From Ditylenchus dipsaci (Eukaryota > Nematoda > Chromadorea > Rhabditida > Anguinidae): a DNA stretch of 64,000 nt. The notes under the pieces were generated by a model. That model saw nothing but the letters and a program-made list of their open reading frames with translations. It was not told the DNA's origin and ran no database searches. Of this stretch, positions 1-11,300 are shown in pieces (the stretch's first letter is position 1; every line of letters begins with the position of its first letter). Location: assembly GCA_004194705.1 (NCBI GenBank), contig SADC01001287.1, positions 558,001 to 622,000 of the forward strand. Direction: 5' to 3'. The position numbers were made by a program, and so were the translations under genes.

Positions 1-1260
1 AAAGGATGTCTCAAGACGTTATAAATAAATGGAGAGAAAATTAGGATTTTACAAGTGTACTTGTATTAAAAATGTGATTCACAATAGTGTACAAAACGGA
101 TATAATTTTTTTCGAAATGTCATTATAACTGAGGAATGTCACATCTAAAAATTTCATTTTCATATTTCTTGTTGTTAAAACTTTTTCATCTGTTCGAAAA
201 AACAATAATAATTGTTTTCTTTTGTTTTCTGTTTCATCTTAACTATTTTCTGACATTCAAAGCTGTTTTTTGTAATAAGTTTGCATTTTGAAAAAAACTT
301 TTTTGATTTATAATAAAACGAAAAAATATGGAATCATTCAAAATCAAGAAAAACAAAGATGAAGCGCGAAACTTGCGACGCAAATCTTGCGGTTCTACTG
401 TTACAGTCTTCTATTTAATAGTCGTAAATCTTGCAGTGAAATTTTTGCGTCAAGAGTCGACTGAATTAGAAAAACAGTTTTATTTTCTCAATCAACATTT
501 TCAAAAAAATTGAATTTTTTGTTGAATTTTTCATATATAAATTACATCATGATCTCAAATTTCATCGCTCAAGTCTTGCCACGCCGAACACAGAACGCTT
601 AACCACTAGACTACTGAAGCACACATTCATCCGAGTGACTATGTGATGTTAATGCTGAAAAATTATGCTCAACTTTCAAACACATTTTTCCACGCTAAAA
701 TTGACTTGCATGGAGAAGGATCTCTAAGTCCAATAAGCATTTTCGAAGCTCTATTGAATGGTATATAAGGTTTCCCGTATCGCATGGATGCTACCATATG
801 TTCCCTTGTTAGACATAATTCCGAGCAAGACTCTTGATCAAAAATGCATGCAGAGTTTTTTTTTGACAAGTACCATATTGAAAAACATGGTAAAACAGTC
901 AAAAAGTCGAAAATTCAAAATGCTCAAAACTCAATTTTTCATTGTTAAACACACAAAAAATGGGGTTTTCAAACTCTTGAGGCGATTTCGAGTCGATATA
1001 GGTGTTCTTTAAAACACTTTTAAAAAAGTTCGATTTGGGGAGGGGGGGGCATATATGCAAGTAGCGTCAAAAATAAGTTTTTGAAGTAAAATCTTTGAAA
1101 AGTTCAAAAAAAAATGTTCCAAACGAAAAAAATGAGTAAGGATAAATCAGAGACCTGTCTTAAAACTATCAATTATGTATAAAAATTTTAATAGAGTCGT
1201 TATATAGCTTGTTTTCAACTTAAGGTGTAAACTGCAAATGCAATTACAATTACTTCATTT
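1..1260. other. AT-rich DNA without a recognisable gene
   Basis: No reading frame here looks protein-coding. Positions about 770-865 carry a half-copy of the dispersed foldback family described at 12374-13136, recognisable by GACATAATTCCGAGCAAGAC followed by TCTTGATCAAAAATGCATG. The remainder is poly-A/T-rich sequence with a short G tract at 1037-1050. Confidence 0.5.
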
Positions 1261-1272
1261 ATCAACAGGAAA

Positions 1273-1494
1273 ATGACGGCAGCGCAGGGAAGTGGCAGCG
1301 CAGGACAGGACAAGCAACAGCCCTCTTCTGACGGTGACGAAGTCAAATTTGATGTTGATCCAGATACCGCAAGCTTCAGTTCAGCTGGAGATGTCTCTGA
1401 GCATATGATCGTCAACTTGGGTGAAACTAGACTGGCTGTCAAGACTCTACATCTCGCACATCTTCATAAAACCTTTTCTTCTCTTACCAGGTGA
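1273..1494 (+). CDS. possible first coding exon of an unrecognised gene
   Basis: An open frame starts with ATG just after a plausible acceptor (pyrimidine-rich, ending CAACAG near 1269). It encodes a hydrophilic Gly/Ser/Gln/Asp-rich peptide beginning MTAAQGSGSAGQDKQQ and containing EHMIVNLGE. The region is clearly richer in G+C than its surroundings, which suggests coding. A possible donor GTGAAA follows VNLG at about 1420. A pogo-like element begins 38 bases after the frame ends, so if this is an exon, its downstream intron was hit by the transposon. I recognise no family. It could equally be part of the decayed coding-like tract at 5290-6610, or a chance frame. Confidence 0.3.
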   Translation: MTAAQGSGSAGQDKQQPSSDGDEVKFDVDPDTASFSSAGDVSEHMIVNLGETRLAVKTLHLAHLHKTFSSLTR

Positions 1495-1532
1495 AGTGAA
1501 GCGATGTAAATCTCTTTCGAGTGATGCCTGTA

Positions 1533-2655
1533 CAGTCGACTCTCCCAATAACGAACCCCCTGAATAACGAACTCTCTCAATAACGAACACTTTTTTTTGG
1601 TTTGGTTGGATTTTCAATAAAGTACTGATAACGGACCTTCTTATTAACGAACTCTCTCAATAACGAACTCTCTCAATAACGAACTCTCTCAATAACGAAC
1701 ACCTAGAGCCGGTCCCAACTAATAAAAAGACGCTCTATATAACGAACATTTAAAAAATTTGCAAACAAAAAGAAGAAGAAAATTGATTTTTTAAAATTTA
1801 CACCAAAAGTTCAGTGATTTTCTTTCACTCATTTTTATTTTGTTGCTTAGCTCACGAAGTTATATTGTTGTCTTAATTTATATGTTCCAGATATCGATTT
1901 TGAGCACTCTAAGTAAGAAGCGTCGCGTCATTCATCGCTACATTTTCTTCGAAGATCGTGGGATGCCGTAAAGCCAGAGACGTTGTCTAGGTGCTTCAGA
2001 AAGGCGGGCTTTGTAATTAACGAACAGGTAGTGTTTTATTTTAAAAAAAATACCTTATTTGTTTAGGACACTGAAGAAGTGCTAGAAGTTAAGGAAGAAG
2101 ACGTCAATGAGCTCAATCAGATGTTCGAAAGGCTTGCTGCTGCAGAAGAAACAAAAGGCAATCTGATGGAATTCTTAAGTGCTGACAACGATCTGGCTAC
2201 AAATCAACCGATGACTTTGGAGGAAATCGCAGAAGCAAACTCTCAAGTAGAAGTGGGAGTGCCAGAACCGGAGGAAGCTAAAGAAATAGAAGTGAAAATC
2301 GTCGAAGAGGAACAGCCGGTCTCTGTTCTTGATGCGCTTAACGGTTTTAAGGTCTCGCAACGCTACATGGAATCTCATGAAGTTTTTCCAGCAATGCTTC
2401 GAATGTGTGACGAAATCGATGACTTCCTGGCAAAAGAACGCATGAAAAAGTTGAAGCAGAATCCAATAACCAACTTTTTCCGTCCTCAGAATTGATGTTT
2501 CATGTTATGATGTTGGCTCAAATGTTTTGTTTATTGGTTGAATGAAAATGATTTTGGTGAAAACTCTCCGTATAACGAACTTCTAATTTTTTTGGTTAAA
2601 GAACTCCCTCAATAACGAACTCTCTAAATAACGAACTCTCCAATAACGAACTCCT
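1533..2655 (+). mobile_element. pogo/Tigger-like DNA transposon, 3' end not intact
   Basis: The left end reads CAGTCGACTCTCCCAATAAC immediately after a TA dinucleotide (1531-1532), the typical start of Tc1/pogo-group elements, which duplicate TA. Subterminal copies of CTCTCAATAACGAAC repeat in tandem at 1563-1705 and again at 2575-2655 in the same orientation. Between them lies the C-terminal end of a transposase. I find no inverted right terminus (expected to end in GAGTCGACTG followed by TA), so the right end is lost or rearranged and 2655 is only where the repeat motif stops. It lies outside any gene I can define. Confidence 0.7.
1919..2495 (+). pseudogene. C-terminal remnant of pogo/Tigger-type DDE transposase
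   Basis: Two exon-like blocks join in frame across a small GT/AG intron (2028-2066). The first encodes WDAVKPETLSRCFRKAGF followed by VINEQ, a segment characteristic of the region after the DDE catalytic core in pogo/Tigger/jerky-type transposases. The second starts DTEEVLEVKEEDVNELNQM and ends in the stop at 2493-2495 after a Glu-rich tail with the element MTLEEIAEANSQ and a C-terminal helix around VSVLDALNGFKVSQRYMES. The DNA-binding domain and most of the catalytic core are missing between the left terminus and this block, so the element is not autonomous. The G+C content and codon pattern of the second block look recently coding. Confidence 0.7.
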
Positions 2656-2659
2656 GAGG

Positions 2660-2945
2660 CAGTGCAATCACCTCGGTACCCTCGCCTGAATACCCTTCTA
2701 GTTCTCCTCCATGTGAATACCATCCTGAGTATACCTCATCTGGGTATACCCTCCTGAGGACCACTCCTCGCGTGCTGCACCTTGTTACCTCTCTCTTGAG
2801 TATCCTCTTCTGAATACGCCACCACCTAGGTACCCCTTCCTGGGTATTCCCTCTTGCATGCCACCACCTTAATACCTCCTCCTGGGTGGTCTCCTGCTTA
2901 CCCCTTCCTATGTGTCCCACTCTGGCTACTTCTCAATACGTATCC
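2660..2945. repeat. C/T-rich imperfect minisatellite
   Basis: Roughly 18-24-base units built on TACCCTCCTGAGTATACC-like sequence repeat imperfectly across the interval (TGAATACCCTTCT, TGAGTATACCTCATC, TGGGTATACCCTCCT and variants). It directly abuts the last CAATAACGAACTC motif of the pogo-like element, so it may be that element's expanded right subterminal region. Confidence 0.6.
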
Positions 2946-3205
2946 TTGCTTGATTATCCCTTAGATTTTCCGCAGGTTTCAAACTTAAATTTCAGATAAT
3001 ATGCAAATTGTAAGTAAATTTGGAAATGGGACAGAAGTGTCGGGACGGAAATGTCCGGGACAGAAGTGACTGGTTCCCTTACAAATAAGTTGTTATAAAG
3101 AATTCCAAGCTTGAACAAAGACTTTCTCAAACCATAGTGACCACGCTGGCTGCAGTCCGCCTTCGGAATCAAATAATTGATTTTCTAATTTATTCGTTGA
3201 CTCAG

Positions 3206-3330
3206 ATTTTGCTTGATGGTCATTGAATCAGAAAGACTTATTGATCCGCTGCCGCAGCCGCTTGAGGAAAGGCAGAAGAGAGGGCGCAAAAAAAGAATTG
3301 TCCGTGCACTTGAAAGAATTTGAAAAAAAT
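3206..3330 (+). pseudogene. short coding-like fragment, related to 38590-38750
   Basis: In one frame the sequence reads VIESERLIDPLPQPLEERQ then KRGRKKRIVRALERI. A second fragment at about 38590-38750 encodes VMESEKLINLLLQPLEGIQ then IRGQKKRI. The two share DNA sequence around GCCGCTTGAGG and the basic KKRI motif. Two diverged copies of one short basic protein segment suggest a dispersed transposon or retrocopied gene rather than a host exon. I do not recognise the family. Confidence 0.4.
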
Positions 3331-3492
3331 TTATTTTGTTGATCTGAATGTCGTTTTGTCGGAAATCCGAAATAAAGAAACACTCGAATTTGTGCAATTG
3401 TACCATCCAATCCTAGATCTGAGCATTGCACTTAGTTTTTCAATGTAATCTTTTAGGATTGTGAACTTATAAATAGACGTGTTGAGTCTAAA

Positions 3493-3712
3493 TTAAGTAT
3501 AATAAAGGCGAAAACACAATGAGGAGGCAGCATCCTCAATCAGACTCCGCAAACAGTACCCGCAGTCTGTTTTAGCCTCCACACTCTGTTCACAATGAGG
3601 TGCCAGCATCCGCAGTCAGCATCCGCGAACAGCATCCGCAAACAGAATTCTTATTGTGAACACTCAGAGTGTGGATACTGTTTGCGGATGCTGTTTCCGG
3701 CGGCGGTAAATT
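3493..3712. repeat. dispersed palindromic repeat, GCATCCGCAAACAG family
   Basis: The interval holds several inverted and direct copies of GCATCCGCAAACAG, with flanking CACAATGAGG / TTATTGTGAACACTC motifs. The same family recurs at 7185-7430 and 58440-58495, where it also ends in CTCATTGTG next to a GCCTTTATT-type border. The inverted arrangement suggests a foldback or MITE family. Confidence 0.6.
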
Positions 3713-5203
3713 CGTCCCCGGTAAATTCGTCCCCAAAACCGCCAATTCAAAAATTTCGAGCAGGTTCGAATCCTGGTAGTAGCAAATATTTTTCTAACTT
3801 AGAATTGTGTGGGAAATTGGGTTTGTTAGGACCAAAATTATGACTTTACCCACCCAACCCCAATACCTTGTGTAGGTGCCTCATGGTCAGGTGAACAGAC
3901 AATACATATTTTAATTTTTTTTTCACTTTTTCGGGCCTTAAAACCTGTTTCATGGACTAATTCGGACATGCTAAAGATGGTTTGATAGTGCTAAAATGCC
4001 GTTTTGTAGGGTATTTCTTGAGCTTTCATAAAAACCTGTTTTGGTAAAATCAATTATCTCCCAATACTAAAAAAATACTCGACGAAACGGCATTTTAGCA
4101 CTATCAAACCATCTTCAGCATGCCTGAATTAGTCCAGAAAATATGTTTTGGGAAATGGAAAAAGTAGAAAAATTTTTGCTCCAAGTGAACGACTACTTAG
4201 TTTGTTGATGCATGGATTATTCAGCAGAACTGACGTTGGATCATAGGAATCGTAGAAATCATATAGAAATCATAGCTTGGATCCAGTGTTTCCAAAACGA
4301 AAATGAGAAAACGATGAAAATAAGAATTTTCAGTGAGAAAATGGAATTTTTCAGTGAGAAGATGAAAAATTTTCACTTTCTTCTTAAAATGAAAATGAGA
4401 AATTTTCATTTTCATTTGAATGAAAATTTTTCATTCTCATTGAATGAAAATGAAAAGTTTTCATTTTCTCACTGAAAATTCTCATTTTCACTGAAAATTC
4501 TGATTTTCACTGAAAATTCTTATTTTCACTGAAAATCCAAGTTGGATCACAGACCTAAATGTAACCACTGCACTAAAATAACCACTACACTGACTAAAAT
4601 CCCCGACCTGTGTACGACTACCTGGATACAACAAAACCAAGTGGTCGTCCACTTGGAGCAAAATTTTTCTTATCTTTTTCATGTTCCAAAATCTGTTTTT
4701 GGACTAATTCGGGCATGCTGAAGATGGTTTGATAATAGTGAAATCAGGTTTTGTATGGTATTTCTTGAGTATTGGGCAATAATTGATTTTACCAAAACTC
4801 GATTTTACCAAAACTCAAAAAATACTAGAGAAAACGGTGTTTTACTACTGACAAACCCTCTTCAGCATGTCTGAAGTAGTCCATAAAATACGTTTTGAAA
4901 CGTGAAAAACGTAAAAAAAATTTGCTCCAAGTGGACGACCACTTCGTTTGGTTAGTTCAGACGAAAAAATTTAAATTCCTGCGAAATTTGTAGAGGTTCA
5001 ATTTACCGCCGCCCGTACCTAGCTGATGCTCTTCCTACCCACATTCGGCTTTACTACGACTATATGTCTCTTTAACAAAAAAAAATGTGTTTACCCCTGA
5101 TTGGATTCGAACCTGTTCGAAATTTTGAATTGGCGGTTTTGGGGACGAATTTACCTTGGGGACGAAATTACCTGGGGACGAATTTACCGGGGACGAATTT
5201 ACC
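3700..5203. mobile_element. element bounded by inverted repeats of TAAATTCGTCCCC
   Basis: The left arm (3700-3776) carries GGTAAATTCGTCCCC twice, then AAAACCGCCAATTCAAAAAT, then GGTTCGAATCCTGG, a pol III B-box-like motif. The right arm (5101-5203) is its reverse complement, with several tandem copies of GGGGACGAATTTACC. Nested inside are further inverted motifs (AAGTGGTCGTCCACTTGG at 4637-4655 and 4930-4950, and GAAGATGGTTTGATA). The B-box-like motif in each arm suggests tRNA-derived ends. No coding capacity is seen. Confidence 0.6.
4290..4535. repeat. GAAAATGAGAAA / TTTTCACTGAAAATTC repeat cluster
   Basis: A dense cluster of short purine-rich GAAAATGAG and GTGAGAAAATG units is followed by their complementary TTTTCACTGAAAATTC units. 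The block can therefore fold into a long imperfect hairpin. It lies inside the inverted-repeat element. Confidence 0.6.
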
Positions 5204-5284
5204 CAGAGCCGCTGTTTCCAAAGTCAATATAATTTTTGTGAAGATTTACTAACAACTTTACTCACAATTTCCCTCTCAATCAAA

Positions 5285-6615
5285 ATATTTTTTTCTAGCC
5301 GACTTCCATATGCAATGGTGGTTTAAAAATCGGAAAATGAGAAGCGAAGTGGTGAGCTTATTGATCGCGTCCGTGACTGCCCCTGCCTATACAATATGGC
5401 AAATGAGAATTACAAGTAAAATCAGTGGAAGAACAACATGTGGGCCAAGATAGCCACGTATCTAGGGTCCTCAGGTATATTTTTATTGCACTTCATTGAA
5501 TTTGATGTCATTTTTTTAATATTCTATACTATCGCCAAATTTTCTTTTCTTTTAATTTGCTTGGTTTCACCATTTATTTCTGAAAATGTCGGAAATTCAA
5601 GAAAAAGCTTGCAAAATCGAAGTTGGCGCTCAAGAGAAAGCTGGTGATATCAGTGATGGCGAAGTCTAAGTTGACCTGCAAGAGACTGATCTGAAAGAGC
5701 CTTTTATTTTTTTCTCAGCAAGAAGGTGACTTTTTTCAGCATATCACTGCGGACAATAATTGTTCTATTTTAGCCGCAGTTGATGCATGACGTTGTCGGT
5801 CTAAACGTTAGCGATCAGTCTTGTTCTTCACCGCAGAAATTCTTAACTGCTCAGGCTTTACTCCTCCTTCTCTACTCCTTTGAAATTCGTTTAGCCATTT
5901 CTTTTAGGCTACATCAGAGTCCAACCAGTATCAGCGAAAAGTGTTTATGCGAGTCGAAGAAAGTCGCACTCCTGAACAGTGGATTGATAACGGAAATGCA
6001 ATGGGATCACAGATGACGATCTGCTGCCAACCATTCTCTAGAGTATGAGCAACCTGACGGTGGGTCGTTTCGACAAAGACGTCCAGAACATCATGTCCCG
6101 CATAGAAGTCTGTTAACGGTTGCTTATACTCCTGTATGCATTATCGTTCTTCTAGGGTGGAATGCCCGTGATTTAGGAACAGTTGCCTCCTCGTCTAAAT
6201 GCTTGCACTGTATATCCTGATCCTGATTGTTCTTTTGGTGTAACTCGAGATGTGACCGCGACTCATGATGGTACGCTGATGGAGGTGTGAAGAATGTCAG
6301 TCACGTGACACAGTCGAATATGAAGATGGTTCGGAATAAAGATATCGAATTTAACCTCCTAGACTTTTTTATTCAGCCTGTGGTGGATGCGGTTTCCACA
6401 TGTACATCCTCGTTCAGTACTTGACGTGCAGCTACACCTTCTGCAACTCCTGGGGCGGAACGGTCGCCAAAAACATCGCGAAGTCTTTTTTCGTCTTCTA
6501 TGGTTCTCTCAACCTTTTTTAAGACCTTGAAACCAGTCCTGCAGTCTTTTTTCGAAGAACAGAGCTTGACTCCGAATAATTTGCCTGTTCATGCCTTTTC
6601 GTCGTAAACGTATTT
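5285..6615 (+). pseudogene. decayed coding-like tract, family not recognised
   Basis: G+C content and codon-like structure rise here relative to both flanks, but no frame stays open. Readable pieces, each bounded by possible splice sites or stops, include HMQWWFKNRKMRSEVVSLL near 5300, MSEIQEKACKIEVGAQEKAG near 5590 and SLTPNNLPVHAFSS near 6570. Pyrimidine-rich AG acceptors precede several blocks (5298, 5773, 5908). It may be an inactivated multi-exon gene, or a live gene whose frames are broken by sequence errors. I could not assign a family, and the WFKNRKM resemblance to a homeodomain third helix is too short to use. Confidence 0.3.
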
Positions 6616-6649
6616 TCCGGCTGTCAGCCAGATATATATTTACTGTCTG

Positions 6650-7110
6650 TTCTTGCTACCAACGGGTATAAATTTGGTAATATGGAGTGGCTTAGGATAA
6701 TTTAGTGTGGCTTTGGGTAATTCGGGTGGTTTATGGTAGCTTGGGAGGGTTTGAAGTAATTTGGGCTGCCTTGAGTTGATTTTGATGGTTTGTGGTAATT
6801 TGAAGTGGTTTGAAGTAATTTGGGGTGGTTATGGTGGTTTTGGGTGTTTTACATAGTTTTGGGTAATTTAGGGTGATTTTGGTGGTTTTTGGTGATTTGT
6901 AATAGGCTGTGGTAATTTGAAGTGGTTTGGGATAATTTGGGGTGATTATGGTGGTTTGGGTGATTTTAGATGGTTTCGTGTAATCTGAGCTGATTTGGGT
7001 GTTTTTTTGGCGACTTTTGATGGTATGAAACAATTTGGGATGGTTTGGGGTATTTGGGTGGTTTTTGGGTGATCAGAGGCGTTTTAGGTGTTTGGGGTTT
7101 CTCATCTTAA
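6650..7110. repeat. G/T-rich minisatellite
   Basis: About 450 bases of imperfect tandem units of the form GTGGTTTGGGGTAATTTGGG, with the complementary strand poor in G. The complementary strand has a 100-codon open frame of Thr/Pro/Lys-rich repeats, which is best explained by the repeat itself. Confidence 0.7.
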
Positions 7111-7184
7111 AAAACTGTCCAACACAAAAAATCTGAATGAAAAAGAAGAAAATTAGGGTCAATAATGGTATTTTTTGGAGTGAG

Positions 7185-7430
7185 GAGTCTGATTGAGGAG
7201 TCTGACTACTCACTCAGCATCCGCAGAATCAGCATCCTCAATCAGACTCTTCAATCTCTATTGTGAACAGAGTGTGGAGACTTAAACAGATTGCGGATGC
7301 TGTTTGCAGATTCTGTTTTCTCATTGTGAACACTCTGGGGTGAGGATGCTGTTTGTGAGGATGTTAAAGTGTTCACAATGAGGAGTCTGTTTTAGCATCC
7401 GCAAACAGACTCCTCATTGTGTTTTTGCCT
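7185..7430. repeat. second copy of the GCATCCGCAAACAG palindromic family
   Basis: The interval contains CATCCGCAGAATCAGCATCC, GTTTAAGTCTCC in inverse orientation, and the terminal motif CAAACAGACTCCTCATTGTG, shared with 3493-3712 and 58440-58495. The inner part is largely self-complementary. Confidence 0.6.
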
Positions 7431-7484
7431 TAATTTGTTTCTTTATTCTCAGAACAGTTAGCTTACCTTCGGGAAAGCAATTAA

Positions 7485-7560
7485 CAAAAAAGGCGGCCAA
7501 TTTAGAAAAAAGGCGGCCAATTTCTTACATTAGGCGGCACATTTCTCATACAACCTTTTT
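7485..7560. repeat. short tandem AAAGGCGGCCAATTT repeat
   Basis: Three units related to AAAAAGGCGGCCAATTT end in GGCGGCACATTTCTCATAC. A longer array of the same unit is at 39355-39480 and ends in nearly the same way (TGGTGGTACATTTCTATT), so this is one dispersed repeat. Confidence 0.6.
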
Positions 7561-7899
7561 TTAGGCCGGGGGTGAGGTATGAGTGAGGTGTGATCTTCCT
7601 ATACGCATCGCCTATAAGGATTCAGGTGGATATTAGTGAAATTAAGTTGGATCTAGAATTATAAAAACATCCGTTTTTAGAATTCTAGCTCCATATACTA
7701 ACGTATACTAACTTTTTCTCTGTTCGATAGCTCAAACGAAAGCCTATAGTTTTGGCTACATTTTGTTGTATGAAACTTGTGACTTGTAGAAAAAAGTCAG
7801 GAATTTTCAGTGAAACTAGTCAAAGAAAACCCGAAAACCATCGATTTTCGAAAATTTGGCCTATTTTAGCGTGGTTACAAGCTCCAGTAGGTGTAAAAG

Positions 7900-8030
7900 C
7901 CTCTGCTAATAGTATTATTGGATAGCCAAGAGTGTGAGGATCATTTGACAATAAACTTGTGAATAAAAAGAGAAAAAAAATATGGTTTACAGCCAGTGGT
8001 AGTCGAACTTGTGACCTAAGGCGATGCGTA
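7900..8030 (-). repeat. tRNA-related SINE, diverged copy
   Basis: On the minus strand a weak B-box-like stretch (AAGTTCGACTACC) is followed by a 3' body ending CTCTTGGCTATCCAATAA. The same body follows a better B box in the copies at 43430-43585 (plus), 42240-42350 (minus) and 51805-51945 (minus). This copy is the most diverged. Confidence 0.5.
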
Positions 8031-8357
8031 TAGGAAGTGTGACGAAAGTCGACTGTAATGTTTTTTTATTGAATTTTACTTATAAGAAGAAGCAAATGGC
8101 TTTTTAGGTGTAAATTTATGGTGTAAAGTCCAAAAAGAATAATGGTGTAATTTATCAAGTCAAAGACACAAAGAAGCAATTTTATTCCGTTTTACTTTTT
8201 GTCACAACATTAAGGCCCGTCAGCAACAATAAAGAATAAGTCAGGATTTTGGACCACCTACGTCTGGGCACATAAACACGCAAACAACGAAATAAATACA
8301 ATAAGTGAAAAGACCAAGCGGATTATGGAATGCACGTTTTTTTTATCCCGCTTCTGT

Positions 8358-11300
8358 TCAATAGCCGATTTCGGTCAAGTAGGCAGCCAGCTTCTCAACA
8401 GCAGTACGAGCCTCACTTCCGGCAGCACCTTCGCCTTGGAAGACAGCGATCAGTATAGCTGAAAAAAGCATTTACTTACACGGGAAAGGCACGACCGCCC
8501 GTCACCTAGCAAGGAACATTATATACCGAGAGAAAGCTGGTAGCTTTTCGTAAATAATTAACTATTTCGATTGCAATCTCTCAATTCAGTGTCACTCTTT
8601 GCCCGGTATCACAAAAATGCTTTAAAGACTGGTACAGTCGAGTCTCGATATAACGCGACCCCTCGGAACCGGAAAAAGGTATATCGAAGGTAAATTTGAC
8701 TAACTTCCTTTTGCTGGGATCATTTAAAGGGTCGCGTTATATCGAGACTCGACTGTAGTCGAAAAAAAAGAGCAGAGCTTAACCAAGAGCTTTTGACCGC
8801 GATTATTGTACCAGCTCTGGGATCATTACACAACTCTATTGCTCGTACGAGAAAAAGATTATAATAAATGATCGGAAAGAGTAAAAAATACAAATTCGCG
8901 AAAAATAAAAAAAATGCATACAGTCAAACCTCGATAAACCGGCACCCCAAAAAGTTCGTTTCAGCCTTGGGTCAGACACTTTTTTTAACCCAATTTTTGA
9001 ATGTTTTTGTCAATTCTATTTTGACAGTCTGGTCAGAAATATCGTCAGGATTCCTGTTTTGCCGATCGTTTTTCGAAAAGGGGTGCTGGCTTATCGAGGT
9101 TTTGCTTTTTTAATGATGAAATTGCAGGGTTTTTAAAAAACGATCGGCAAAATAGGAATCCTGACGATATTTCCGACCAGAATGTCAAAATAGAATCGAC
9201 AAAAACATTCAAAAAGAGGTCTTAAAAAAGTGTCTGACTCAAGGCTGAAACGAACTTTCGGGTGCCGACTTATCGAAGTTTGACTGTACTTCGAGTGAGG
9301 TTCGAACCTGCGAAATGAAAAAAAAACGCCAACCGATACCACTGCGCCATGCCTACAATTGCTGCTTGGTCTTTTTACCATATCCGAACTGCTAGATTTT
9401 GCAACTTTTAAAGTTTTATATCTCTCCCGGAACTTATATCTCGCCCGGAACCAAGAACTGTATAAACTTTTTTCTATCACCTTTAAGAAGCCTACTTTAA
9501 ACAGATAAACAACTCAAGAAATGATTACCGGTGGCAGTCTTGACTGCAAAAAAACCGGTTTTGTCCTTCTTGCCAAAAATGAGGTTTTCTTCTGTCCTAG
9601 GCACTAAATTTAAAAAATTCAGAAGTATTAAAAGAAAAATATAGAAAAAAATATTACCAATATAGTGAGTTCCCTCGAGATCAGCTCCACTCTGCAATTT
9701 AAGTGAATAAAAATATTATGTTAAAAATGTTAGTTGAAAAGCATTTCTACCTCTGGAACAGAAGCCAGATTATTGAACAGAGCAACAAGCGTTTTTAATT
9801 CAGCTTCGGTTGCCTAAAATACGTATTTACTATTGTTAAGAACTTAGAGCTATCTAATTATGGCACTTGTTTACTTGGAGGGCCCTTTTTTGGTCAACTA
9901 TGAATAGTGTTTAGACGTCTTCTAAGTAATTTTTATGCGCTGAAACCGATAAAAAAGTAGTTTCCAAAGGTCTCACGAATCGTACAACTGTACAACCCCG
10001 AAGGGAGCGCAGGGGGCTTGGTTGCTTGGGGTTGAGATGCGCGCACTCACTTACCTTAGACATAATTCCGAGCAAGACTATTGATCAAAAATACATATTG
10101 AGGCTCTTTTTGCCAAGCTCCAGTGACCAAAACGCGGTAGGATACCTTAATACCCGATATTTTAGCTGGGGGAACAAGGCAATCGGTCAACTTATGGTAA
10201 CCGAAATTCTTTCGAAAACCTATTTTTTAGTGCGGAAATTGTTTGGAAACTACTTTTTTATCGTTTTAGCATATAAAAGTTACTTATAAGACGTCTAAAC
10301 ACTATTCATAGTTGACCAAAAAAGGGGCCTCCAAGTAAACAAGTTCTCTTATTATGTCTATTAAGCTCTGAAAATACTAAAAACTATGACTTTACGAGTT
10401 TTTTTAAACAAGCGTCCATAATTTAATTTTTCATTTTATAGTCAAGTATTAAAAAGTTATTGGGTTGGTCATTGATCATTGCGCGTTTTTTCGTCGAATT
10501 TCATTCGGATTGTTTTCAATAGGATCAATGCAAATACCTATACAAATACCGCAAATATGGTAATGCATTTTTACAAAGCGCTTGAAATGATGTTCAAAGT
10601 GAGTTAGATAATATAATTGTAATTACTTTCATTTCACATAAAAAGTGGTTAAAATCCTTTAAAAACATGGCCGGGACGGGACGTCCAGTTCCGTATTTTT
10701 AGCTTAAATTTTCTGGTCGGACGGAACAAAAAATAAATAGTTTTCCGGGACGGGATAGACTGGAATTTTTTCCGGGACGGAATCCGGCATGGGATAGTAT
10801 GCTAAAACCCTTCGGGACGGGACGAGAGTTCCGTCGTAGACATCTCTAATTTTTGTGTTCGAGCAGGATTTCCTGCCATATTTAGCAAATCCATGTCAGA
10901 TATTTTACCGGAACCCTCAACTTCAACATCTTAGCTATCGTATTTTTATGCTCAAACGCGTATAATTTAAGTGACTTCTAAAAAATAATTCTAAAATTTG
11001 AGATTTGAGATCGTTAGATTTTTGTGTTTAGGGCAGATATTCTGCCATGCTTAGCAAACACATGTCAGATATTTTTTTTCCACAACCCTTAAGTTCAACA
11101 TCTTAGCTATCTTATTTTCAACCTTATTGAAGTGGCTTCTAAAAATTGTTTTTGTTGCCATCCAAATTATGTTGGATGTTGGACTGGGCCTGGATTTTGG
11201 TGGATTTTTTTTGTTCATGCCCGAATTTCAGCCAATTTTCACAAATTCATCTTAGATATCTCTTTTCAACCCTCAAATACAACTTTAAAATTTTCTTAAA

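Noticed and set aside
5297..5340. Possible homeodomain third helix (WWFKNRKMR)
   Set aside because: Only nine residues resemble WFxNRRxK, no helix 1 or 2 sequence precedes it within a plausible exon, and the following frame breaks.
6731..7033. 100-codon Thr/Lys/Pro-rich frame on the minus strand
   Set aside because: It is the translated G/T minisatellite and has no independent coding evidence.
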